From contig RCAB01000265.1 of NCBI GenBank assembly GCA_003640385.1, positions 1-64,000 of the forward strand: a DNA stretch of 64,000 nt, in the 5' to 3' direction. This document shows positions 26,501 through 39,300 of this stretch, one piece after another (position 1 is the stretch's first letter; the number at the start of each line of letters is the position of its first letter). Origin of the DNA: Setaria digitata (lineage: Eukaryota; Nematoda; Chromadorea; Rhabditida; Setariidae). The notes below the pieces were generated by a model. That model was given only the letters and a program-made list of their open reading frames with translations, was not told the origin of the DNA and ran no database searches. The position numbers and the translations under genes were made by a program.

Positions 26501-29500
26501 CCACCATATATAATTCTAATTTTAATTAAAAAGAGGAAAAATGAAAACCAAGAAAACGAAATAAAAAAGAAACTAAATTTGATTACAATCAAATTTAACA
26601 TTGCAAAAATATTGAACAATTTGCCTTTTAATTGATTAAAGATCGGTTCGAAAAAAAAAATGAATCGTATCATTTAATTACCATGAGCAAACAGTTTTCT
26701 AAAATACTGCTCTTGCTACACAAAAAAAAAAAAAAAAAGAAAGAAGAAAATTTAAATTATAGAGATAAAGTAAATGGATGATAAAACCTGATTAAAGAGC
26801 ATAAAATTGATTGAAATGAATGACGGAAAAAAGTATTTAATTTCATTTTCCATTTAATGAACAAAAGAAAGAAGCCAAACGAAAAATGAGCAATAACTGC
26901 AAAAATCGTCTCTAATACGTTAGGAAAAACATATGTGCAATTTTATTTTTTTTTAAATTAACATTATTAAAATCATATAAAACTGTGATATTGTGGAAGT
27001 AATTAAAAAAATTGATTGGGTTTATTAAATCAGAAAAACTGGACTATGTAGTATGTCGGCAATAAATTACTTATTAACTGTTATCAAGAAACGCTACTGT
27101 TTTAATTATCCAGGCTTTCACTAATGACATTAATTAATAAGCTTATTACGCATCGTCCATGATATCAGTGAAAAGCTCAGTCCTTACACTTTTAGAATGA
27201 ACAAGATAAAAAAAACTTTAAAAATCTTTTTTTTTTAATTTTAATTTCCTTTTAAATTATGAATGTAATAATAATAGATAATTAAGCATTAGATGTCAAT
27301 TAAATCGTGCTTTGTCGCCTTCATTTATATATTTCAATTGCCAAATTACCTGGCCCTGCCTGAACTTGATGATCCTGTTTCGATGGCATACGTAATGATC
27401 CACGTGTGGTACCACTTCGAACACACAACGTATCACCGTCGTCACTAAGAGTCAGTTGTGGTACCGGATGGCCACCCAATGTATGATAAACTGCATGCTG
27501 ACCGCAATCGTTGTAACGTGGTGAAGCCTAAGAATAAAATTTAGTTCATTTAATAAGGTTGAGAAATACTTCTAATTATACCGTGGTTAATTATGACAGA
27601 TCATTTAACTGATAGGATATTTAAATACGATAAAAAACATTCATAAGTAATCCCATGATAATTATTAGGTTAATTAAATGATATTATACCTAGCATGAAT
27701 ATTTTTAAATTTCACATAAGATCATAAAATTGAAATCGAAAAAAATGATAATTTATTACTGGATGAATAAATGATATAATGAGAGGGGTGATAATAATAA
27801 TGATAAAAAGATAACAAATGCTGATGAACAGCTGCCCAAGGGTATATTAAAATTGAGAACAAAGCAGTAATAGGAAAGACTGGGATCGAAGAAAGGGTCA
27901 TAAAACTGTTAAAAAAAAAGAAAAAAGAATTGATGGAAGCAGCTGCAGCGAATTATTTTCTAAATTATATTAGTAATTTATGCACCCATAAATGAAGTAA
28001 AAATTTTAACATATGGTTGGGAAAAAAGGCATTTTTTTTTTTGTTCATAAAATACTAGTTATTAATTTATTGAAAGTATAGCGACAAAGATACTTTGGAC
28101 TAGTTATAATTAAAAAAATTGATTTTAATATTTCACAGCTGATCAGTGCTCCGATATTTTCACCTTTTCGTTTTGCATTTCAATCACAGATGTTTATTTT
28201 CAAACATTATATTCTTCTACCCGGTATATGATTAGACAATAAGTAGATTAACAGTTGGACAATTAAGCTGTTCAACTTTATCACTATAAATCTACCAGTT
28301 GTCGATGCTCCCATTTAGCGAAATGCAATTAATTATGTGAAATAACTGGGACTATGGTATAATTTTGGAAAGTTCGGAAAGATTAACAGCATTTATTAAA
28401 TCTGAACTATTGACAGAACCAGGATTAAATGCAAATAAAAGTAGAACAGACTAATTAGGAATTAATCAGCATGCAGGACCGCATCCCAGCATATTCCCAG
28501 ATTAGGACCAAAGAACTGATAACAGCGATTAATTTGAGCAGTTTCCCCTATCACTTCTTTTTCGTCAGACTTCTGCCATTTTAAAAATCCGTCCATTCCT
28601 CATCCGTACAGAATGCAAATGACTGATAAATCAATTGATTGCCCAGGTGTCCAGGTGTGCTTACCTGTGCACTGCATGCAATACCACGATAATTTGTGCG
28701 GCACTTTTGAAGTAACTGATCGATATTTTCACGTTCTAACATGCGACGTTGTTGCAATCGTAATGCATTGGAGCCACTGTGAGACTGTGAAGCGCTCGAG
28801 CTACGCTTCGGATGCACCTGAGGTTGTCGGGTTGCAGCGGTGTACTGATTCTGACTCAAATTCTGCTGCTGATAACCACCAAGTTTGCCATATGCTGCAG
28901 CTGCTGCTGCTGTAGCTACCATCGGATAATCAGATAAGGAACTGTAAAGAAAATCACTAATTAATTTAGCTATCAACGCAACTACAATATAACTGTTTTT
29001 TAATGAAATTTTATTTCAATTTTTAACTGATTCAACTTTTGCCTTCTCCAAGCAGCTATTTTTTTTTTAAACTAATTTTTTAATTTTCTCCAACTCATTT
29101 TAGTAATAAACTAATTGTAATTTTGCTGATTCCACATATACGCCATTTTATAGAGTTGTGTATAATGCAGCATGCATGCATACATTCATGTCATTATCCA
29201 TGCATGCCTTAGTTTGCTTTTGTTATTTACAAGGCCGTTTTATCCTACTTTAAATAGAAAGTTTGAAAGTTTTCCGAATGCCGTACTAATTTTCAGGAAA
29301 ACACATTTTCAAGATTTAAAAGAATAAAAGAGAACCGGAAGATGATAAAAATAATCACAATTGCTAAGCAGTTTAATCAAAATAAAATTATTGCTGATGA
29401 ATTAAAACTGCTAAATAATTTAATTATAGTAGTGATAAAAAGAATGATATTTTAATTATAATAATGACATCAGATAATTAGTGGTGAAAATAGTTATAAG

Positions 29501-30268
29501 TGCTAATTAATTTAATTATAATAAAATTATTAGTGATAAAAACAATCACAAATGCTAGTAATTTAGTGATAATACTTATGTCATCTTGCTCTATTTCTAT
29601 TCTAAACTGTTTCTCTCACTCACTGCCTCACATATACTTATTTAACTCGAGTCTCCATCAATTACTTCTTTTTTTCTTTTCATCGCCACTTCTATAGAAT
29701 TTTAATTTTCTTCATTTCTCTGAGGGTACCAACTGCACTGATTCCTCTATTACCTTCAAATTTACTGTTCGTTTTTCAACTCTTTCAAACCTTAACTCCA
29801 TAACTCAGCAGGTTCTTTTCCTCTTTCTATCTTTACTATATTTTTTTCTAAATTCTTACACCAATATTTGTTTCTTTGCCATTTTCCTATTTATGTATTA
29901 TCTCCTCTCCTCTTTCTCTCTCTCCCTCTCTCTCTCTTTCTCTCTCCACCTTCTTATATTTACCATCGAATCGAACGTTTTAAAAGAAAATTAACAACCT
30001 CAATGAGGTATAAAGGGTTTTTTGGGTGAAGGTTGGATTTGGTGAAGGAAGGGCAGGAGAAGGACCGCGCAGTCGGGGAAGAATGGAGGTTAGATGCATC
30101 CGGGAAGGGACGGGAGAAGGACCGCCAGTCGGGAAGCGAATGACACTGGACAGCTGTTGTAACATATCAGAGAAAATTCACAGAGGGACACATTTGAGTC
30201 AACAAACCAAATCTTTCAGAAGACACGAGGAAAATTTTCCAATAATTCTTCCATTTAGGAAAGAGAGA

Positions 30269-30310
<42 letters not shown>

Positions 30311-33300
30311 TACAATGAATTTGAAGTTCCTTTCTTACTCACGTGACAATGGAAAAGCCATGGGTGAAAACTGATGACAGCACTTCCAGACTAAGCAAAA
30401 GTAAGTCCGTCTCTTTAAATACACTCTTAGTTGATACGTCCCACTACTGAGCATTTTATTGTAAGAGGGAAGTGTTCAGGAAAAAATGAAAATGTTTCTC
30501 GTGAGAAGACGCTTGGCTACGTAAAGACGGCAGTGAATTCATTACGTTTCTCGTGAGAAGACGCTTGGCTACGTAAAGACGGCAGTGAATTCATTACGTT
30601 TCTCGTGAGAAGACGCTTGGCTACGTAAAGACGGCAGTGAATTCATTACGTTTCTCGTGAGAAGACGCTTGGCTACGTAAAGACGGCAGTGAATTCATTA
30701 CGTTTCTCGTGAGAAGACGCTTGGCTACGTAAAGACGGCAGTGAATTCATTACGTTTCTCGTGAGAAGACGCTTGGCTACGTAAAGACGGCAGTGAATTC
30801 ATTACGTTTCTCGTGAGAAGACGCTTGGCTACGTAAAGACGGCAGTGAATTCATTACGTTTCTCGTGAGAAGACGCTTGGCTACGTAAAGACGGCAGTGA
30901 ATTCATTACGTTTCTCGTGAGAAGACGCTTGGCTACGTAAAGGTGGCAGTGAATTCATTATTACGCTGTCATTTCTTTCGGAGCAAAGATTTCTTCCAAT
31001 AAAACGGTAAGTTGTAATATAATTTTAAGAAACTGAAACTGCCATAGTTCCAGAAATCTTCAAATTTTAGATCTGAAATGAAATAACTGCTATGTTGAAA
31101 TTGATTGAAAAAGTAACAGATGACACTGTTTTAGCAAACTTCTGATGCAAATGTATATAATCACTGTTTGATAGATCCGACTGAAAGTAATAATTAATTA
31201 CACACCAATAAACAAATTTATATTAATTGCATAACTGTTAATATTTCGGTTTTTTTCTGCATGTTCACACTGCAGCAAAATGGAAAATAAGAAATGCAAA
31301 AGTGAAAAACTGACATATAAAATAAAACTTCACTCACTCATAAAATGTAATTTTATCTCGAACACTGTCAAGCAGTTGCAACCATCATTTATACTTATCA
31401 AAAGTTGTCAGAAAGCAAAAAAAAAACAAAAATAAATTGAAGAAAAAAATGCACTTATTTAAAAATGAAAATAAAAAAAAACGAATTTAAAGAAATACAC
31501 TTATTAAAAATGGAAAATCAGAAAAAAAAAAAAAAAAACAAGTGTGGATACATTTAAGAAAAAATGAAGATGAAAATTTCGCTAAATGCAAATGAATCCT
31601 ATTTTCATAAAAAAATTAAATAATTTAAATTTCATAATTTAAATTTTCATATTTCTCCTCAAAAGTTTACAGCCTGAAATTTAGTTTTTTTTTTTTTTTC
31701 CACTACGATTATGTTTGATCACTTTTTCCACTTTCCTTCATCAATGTAAAAACAAACTTGCAGCCATACTTTCACTAACGATATGAAACGAAAAATATCA
31801 ATGAGAAACTCTTTTTTATTTTTATACATTAAGGAAAATTTTGGAATGAACGATTAAAAAAATTAAAAGAAAGAAAGGTGATATTTATTGTAAAGCAAAC
31901 CTCCCAGTAAGATCGTCTGTTGATATGTCTTCAAAATTTTCCGATATTCCACTCGATAACGATGAGCTATCCTCAAAGCTGAAAATAAATAATTGATTAA
32001 TTGCAATTAAGGACTAATTTGGATGGCAGTAATATTTCTGAAAACAAAATTTATCATCAATAAAAGTAAACTAATGGTGTAGGAAAAACGAAAGTTTAAG
32101 ATGACGAAAATGGATAATATGGAAGGAACTTAATGCTGGAAGCATTAATTTCAAAAATTTATTCCATTTCAATATTTAAATTTGATTTCATTCATGCTAT
32201 ATTAGAAAGACTTAACGGATGAAGTGATAATTTATTGATGAAATAAATCAAAATTATTCAACAAGCATTCAACTGTAAGCAGGGAAAAACATTACTGTAT
32301 CAAAATACAGTAATTCCGGTGTACAATGTACGGTGACCCCTTGGCATTCGTGAATCTATTTAAGCATTTCAGTCTTACGCCTAATAATATAGGTATAGGA
32401 AAAATACTGTAGAGGAATAGTAGCGTACAATTAGCAGCAAATATAATGCGTAATTCACAAACTATGAAGAATGATTTGGGGAGGCTTAAATATTATTTCA
32501 ATCATAAGTGAATGAATGATATCAAATATCATTATGATTTCGTCCGTTTTCAATTTCTTTTTATTCAATATTATTTATTTATGGAAAAGTTTCATTACCT
32601 ATAAATGGCTTTTCTTTTTCACAAAATTCCACGTAGACTCCCCCAATCAGTAGATTTTAATTAATTTTTCACTAATTCAAGAAATGGATTTCAGGAATTT
32701 CTGGTACCAGTGAAGTGGACTGCATGCAAACTAAATAGTTATACTATGAAAATGAGAAAAAGAAAATCCGAAAAAGTAAATGGAAAAAAAAGATGGACAT
32801 AGAATAATTCATCCGATGGATGAAACTGCTGCCGTGGACGAAATTCAAGCGTCAATTTCATTTATCCAGAACAATGACCAAAATGGAAATGGCGGGGAGA
32901 ATGGTGGATTTCAAAACGATTTCTGCTCGGACAACGAAACCGTCATCACTAACTAATCATTCGAGCAGCACAGTATCACCATTATCATTTCACCATATAT
33001 CATCACAATTATCATTTTTCCAACATTATCATAAGTATCGTCACTATCTTCTTCACTATAGCTCTCATCACTTATCACACTACTACAGTTACCACAGTGA
33101 TCAACGCGTTATACCACACCATTATCATCAGGATCATATCCATCACCACCACAGCTACTTATTATACTACCACAACTATCATCATCGTTATCACTATCAT
33201 CATGCTGTCCCATTATTAAATTAGCAATAGCAATGAAATCATCGCCATTAGAAGAGTGGAATGGAATCTATTTAAATGACAATCAAATTCTGAAGGTAGC

Positions 33301-36300
33301 AAATCACAATTTTCTACATGTATTACTCAATTAAGATAACGCTGAGTAAACAGTGACATATGGGCAAATTTGTGAGGATGAAGGAAGAATAACTGGGCCA
33401 AGGAAAATGTTAGGGAGAAAATGCGATATTTCATTTTCATCGTTTCTTCTCCTCCTTTTTTTTTCATCGAGATAAGAGATTTTTTTATTTTGTCGTTGAC
33501 TGTTTAGTAAAATAATAGGAAAGAGCTTTTGAACAGTAGTAAAATGAATTAAAAGATGAAATTGGTCTAATTATGAAGAACTTTTACATTCAAATTTTTA
33601 GCTTAAATGGATAGATGTGATAGCTCCTCACTGTTTACTCTGCATAACATGTATAAAATATGATTTAGACATTTGATTAGATAAGAAATAGCTGAATGAA
33701 TCACAAAAATTGGCAACAGTAGCTTAATTAGTTTTCGCAAAACTAAAATTAGCATATTCCTAACACTAATTCATATTACGATATACTATTAACATTAAGG
33801 GGAAAAAAAGGAAAATTGTTAATCCTAGCAACAATTCAAACAATCTGAAAAATACTGACATAAATAGTCCTGAGTTCAAGTACGATTTTAATCCTAAAAT
33901 CCTATTTAAATTAGTCTTTTTCAATTTAGCACGAATTTTGGTGATACTTTTCATCCGATGATAATAAAGATCGTTCTGATGATAAGTTTCATTCCGCGGT
34001 GGGGCATTTGGAAAAAATCTCTGACAGCATTTATCTCTGTAAAAGAAAGAGAAGATTATTTATTAACTCAGCTTTTCTTCTGAATTTTTCCACCACTTCT
34101 GTTACTGAGTTAATAAATAATCTTAAAGGAGTTAGTCTGCTTGACGCAACTGTTACCGCAAAATCAAAGGCGGTATCATTTTAAGGTAGCATGTATTGTG
34201 AACATCTGACGCGTTGCGCAAGTCTCTTTTGCAATTAACTAATTAATCAGGCTAAATTAAAGTTGCAGCAATGGAAAGGAACTGTAAAACGGTAATACTG
34301 AAAGACAATATGTGTAGATGATAGAAAATCAAGGTGACAAACAAATTAGCAAGCAGACAAACCAGAAGTCAACAAACGAATAATTATGAAGGAGCGATGA
34401 AAATTTAACTAACAATATTAATTACAGTCACCGAGGCAAAATCATAAAGTGGTAAATAATTACAGCTATATGATATTACATAAATTATACTCAGCAAAAA
34501 TTAGAAATGAAAAGTCCAACTCAAATATGAAAACTATACAAGTTCATTGTATCATTGAAATTCAACCAGTCCCTATCAGCACATTTTACATTTAATAATT
34601 CTGTTACAAACTCGAATATTTGTCCAATTCTATTGAGAAGAGAGCAAAATAATTTATAATTACTGCTTTCAATGACAGAATAAAACCACATTTCAAAATT
34701 AAATAAAGAATAATTTACGATATCTAACACGAAGGGATTTTTTTCTTCCAAGCGATCAAAATAATTAACGAATGAAAATCTCCTTCCTCAGTAATTGGGA
34801 ATGTTTGCGAAGGTACTGCTTAAAACAATTAGAATCCTTTTCCTTGCTAAACTATTCCTATTTCATACGATAAAGCTGCAAATGAAAAATTCCTCCTATC
34901 AGTAAATATTTCTATTTGATCTAACCTAATTCCAATAAAGAATATGCAAAAAGTAACTATTCCATTTCATTTTAATTTTATAAATCGAACAAATATTGAA
35001 TTAATATGCCTCTTAATAAGCTACAAAATAAAGCAATATTTTATGAAATTTTCAAAATTATGGAGAAAAGGAACAGTGATAGCAACTTAGCAGGAATTAT
35101 TATTCCTTATGGTTCACGATTATAGCTACAAAATCTAAATTTCAACTATTATAGTCAATATATATATAAACATGATGTAAAGGCTTTGCATTTCCATTAC
35201 AGCTAGAGCAATATTACATTTGTAATACACTTTAATTAACAAAATAATCACTGATTAAAAGAAATTTTACAAAAGAAATGGAAGAAAGATAAAATATCAT
35301 TTCGCCAAAATTATTACTGCTCGTCTTTTTTTTTTTTTTTTTTAAATTAGTAAAATAATGAAAGTCCTCTTCAATTCTTAATTATTTATCAAACGTTTTG
35401 CCACAAGTTAATTTAGGCACAAATATAAAAAAATCTAATAAACTCGGAAAGTTGGCAATTATGGGATGTTTAGAGATATTGAATTGTGAATTGAAATAAC
35501 TGAGGAATGAATGAATAACTGATATCTATTTCAAGCAAATTTTTTGGCAAAAAAGTTCTTTTTTTTCAAAAAAAAAAAAAAAAAAAAAAAANATTATTTA
35601 TCAAACGTTTTGCCACAAGTTAATTTAGGCACAAATATAAAAAAATCTAATAAACTCGGAAAGTTGGCAATTATGGGATGTTTAGAGATATTGAATTGTG
35701 AATTGAAATAACTGAGGAATGAATGAATAACTGATATCTATTTCAAGCAAATTTTTTGGCAAAAANAACTGATATCTATTTCAAGAAATTTTTTGGCAAA
35801 AAAGTTCTTTTTTTTCAAAAAAAAAAAAAAAAAAAATGATAGCGAAAAAATTTTCTAGAAATAATAAATAGATAATTGTATTCACAGCAGTAAAGTACAC
35901 AGGTGAAATAGTTCCCTAATGCTGTAAAAACGCCAATANAACAGATAATTGTATTCGCAGCAGTAAAGTACACAGGTGAAATAGTTCCCTAATGCTGTAA
36001 AAACGCCAATAAAAAAATTTAGTGACTTAAGCTAACTTGATAAATCAAATGAAATCTTTTGCAATTTACTGCAGGAATCAAAAATATGAAAAAGAAGAAA
36101 TAATGTTAGGATATACAGAAAAAAAAGGAAAGTTTTTGTGGATATAAATGAAAAAACGGAAAAATATACAATGAAAATCAAATAATAATCATAGAAATCG
36201 ATTGATTTAGTGATATGGAATTGAAGTGATATCACATTACTAACTAAAGAGAAGACCACCCGCTGTGGCTAAAAACCTAGAAGATGTTTATCCCAAAATG

Positions 36301-39300
36301 GCACAGTGATAACGATCATCCGTCAGCAAGAATTATCGTTAATTACCCGTCGTAAAAGTATAAAAGTATGGAAATAAGGGAGCTGAAGAGGAAGAAAAAT
36401 AAGTGACTGATAAGAAGTAGATAGTTTAATCAATTTTCCATCTATCTGAACCATCCAGCTTACTCCCCGAATTCATAACGTGTAAGAAAATTCTGATCTT
36501 ACATTTTAATCAAGTATACTGTAATCAGTTTACAGATATATGCGACTGAAAAGAATTAAATTTTAATTAAATGAATTACTAAAGTTCTTTAACTGGAAAA
36601 AAGATATAGTTATGTAAAAGAAGGGAGTTTTGAATTTTTTCACTTCATTAATTGTAAAATTTAATACGTTCACTTCTTTCCATTAGCATGTAAATTTAAT
36701 CGATTCCAACAGCATCAAGAAAATTACTCTTCCAAGTGTTTTCTTTTATCTATTATAGAACAAAAGTTCCTTAATATCAAAAAATACATTATTTATATTA
36801 AAAAAAACATGTACTATTTATAAAAAAAAATACAGAAATACATAGCATATACAATTAATACATATTCAGATCAAGTNCATGTACTATTTATAAAAAAAAT
36901 ACAGAAATACATAGCATATACAATTAATACATATTCAGATCAAGTTTTAGCGATAAATTGGTTGTGTTAGCTGTGATGTATGGTTGAAATTTACTTTCAC
37001 AATTGATAATGTATAAAGGGACAAGATTGATAGCCAAGGCTGAGCCATCTCTCGAGATTGTCCCCTGCACCGATAAATTATCAGAGAGTGGACAAGCCGA
37101 ATCAGTCGTGCCATCCAACTACCTTGAGCCCATCAGGGTTGCTGCTATCGCTGGAACGGATCGCTTCTCCACTATTTTATTCTCTTTTTCATTCTAATTT
37201 CCAGTTTAGACCACTAAATTATGCTTTATTAAAATCTTTTAGCCTTTTCCTTCGCCATCTCTCCCCCCCCCTCTCTCTCTCTCTCTCTTTTCTTTTCTTC
37301 TTTTGAAATCCCTATGAAATTGGTTGAAATTCGTGAAATTATGCTTTTAAGAATGATTCAGACATTTAATTTATACTGCATGATCGAACGAACTAACATG
37401 CTATGTAAGAGCTAAGTGGAAATGAAATGTTTGAAATAGCAGTTTTATTTCCGAATTACATAATATCTTATCGTTTTTAATATTTCCAAACTTTGATTAT
37501 TTTTACATCATTCTATCATTTCGATTGTTTTTCAGATTATTTTATCATTTTGATTATTTCCTGACAAACTTCACAGTACTTGAAATTTTGAAGAACTATT
37601 TCAAAAAAAAAAAAAAAAAAGAAAAAAGAAAACAAAATGTTTTTTTGTAAAGTTTTTAAAATGAAAAGAAAATATAGAAATTCTTAGCATTATAGAGGAA
37701 AACTGTGCAAATTCGTTGAGAATATTAAAAATAATCAAGTACTTCATTTCTTTCCACTTCTTTTCTTTTTTCGTAAAAAAAGAACAAATTGGTGCACCAA
37801 AATAGTGATAACAAATTAGAGTTGATTGAAGTTACGACTGAACTGCCGATGGAAATAAATTACCAAAACTAATCAGTGATAATGAGTAGCTATCAGAAAA
37901 CTTCCCCCGTTTTCATTCTTCGATCAGATCAATCAAACAAACGTAATGTTGTTGCTTTCGAGAGAAAGCAAATATTATCTCACTGAACTGGTTGTAAATC
38001 AACAATATCTTCATTACGAATAACTTATCATAATTTTCTAATGAAGATGTAACAGAGTTTGTGCTAGTTAATGAACAGCCTAGAAAAGATTTCATGGTAA
38101 ACAACTTTTGAATATTTCATATAATAACAGAACATTTTCGAGTGAATTTCGTATTTCCATTTGAAAAAGGAGCATTAGAATTTTAGCCGCTGCAAATTCG
38201 AAAAAAAAAAAAATTCCATTCTTTTTGCATTTTTAACTCGGAAAATTCAAAACAAAGAATTCATATAAGCTGCTACTGAACATTTTCCATGATCATTTTA
38301 TCAAATAACAATATGCAAAGATTAAATATTAGCATATAACATATCAAGAGTCGAGAATGAAATACAAAAAAGGAAAATAATATTGCTAATTCTCGAAGAA
38401 ATTTCAAATTAATGTTATTTATCCTTCAAAGACTGTCTTAAATAAAAGTATAAATATTTCATAACAAAGTAGAAAATTGTATTGTGTAAGTTTGAAAATT
38501 ATAAATAATTAAATGTGAATCGGAAAGTTATCATTACTTCTTTCTGAAAAGGATACAAAAAATTTAAATGACCGAGTTAAGAGATTTTATGAAAAATTGG
38601 AAAGAAAAAGAGAGCATAAGTGATGAAATTAATCATTTTAAAACACTGCGATGGAAAAGAAAAACAAAACGAAAATATTTTTAATAAGAATTTTAATGCA
38701 ATTTTTCATTTCGAAAAATTTTAAGACAAAATATGTTTTCTCGCTTTTTTAACGAGAAATTTTATCAAAAAAATGGATAAAAAGTTTCGATATAATTAAC
38801 AATTCATCATGTTTGTATAATATTAATAAATTTATAGTAACTGTACTTACTGCTACGACCACAATTAAATGGAATTAAAACAGTGTGATTGCAAAATGTT
38901 GAAACTGAGACGAGTGAATCACTAAACAAATGAGTTAAAATAATAAAAAAAAGAAAAAATGACAAGATTATCTAACTATTAGTGGCCAACGTTAGCACTG
39001 TTGGCCAATAACCAGCCAATGAACAAAGCCTACTGGCCACTACTCCTATTTCAGTAACAATAGCCAACAGTCAGATCCTTTTAATGGCTGACTAAGGATA
39101 GCCCATAGGACATGATTCATAGTCTAAAATTCAGTAATTATTCATCAAAGATAATAAGAGTAAGCCTGTGGTTTGATTTGGGTCAGAATTCTGGACACTA
39201 TTTAACTTATTCTAGGTGCATGTTATATACCCGTTACATTCTTAAAAGCAATTATATTCAAGAAGATTAGCCTAACTAACTAACTATCACTACTACTACT

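Larger units (their letters stand above)
28942..31900 (-). other. unc-53 intron l-k with repeat cluster
   Basis: A 3-kb intron that collects most of the repeats in the gene: an imperfect TTAATTATA/GTGATAAAA repeat (29380-29580), a CT tract, a purine-rich GC island with an internal duplication, a GA tract and the nine-copy 52-bp array. No exon is required here. Confidence 0.75.

Noticed and set aside
30494..30961. Possible CRISPR array because of regular direct repeats
   Set aside because: The 52-bp units abut directly with no unique spacers, no cas genes are present, and the locus is a eukaryotic intron.
32820..33224. 134-codon plus-strand frame rich in His/Tyr/Ser
   Set aside because: It follows an imperfect CAT/ATC repeat; there are no motifs, no splice context and no conserved residues.
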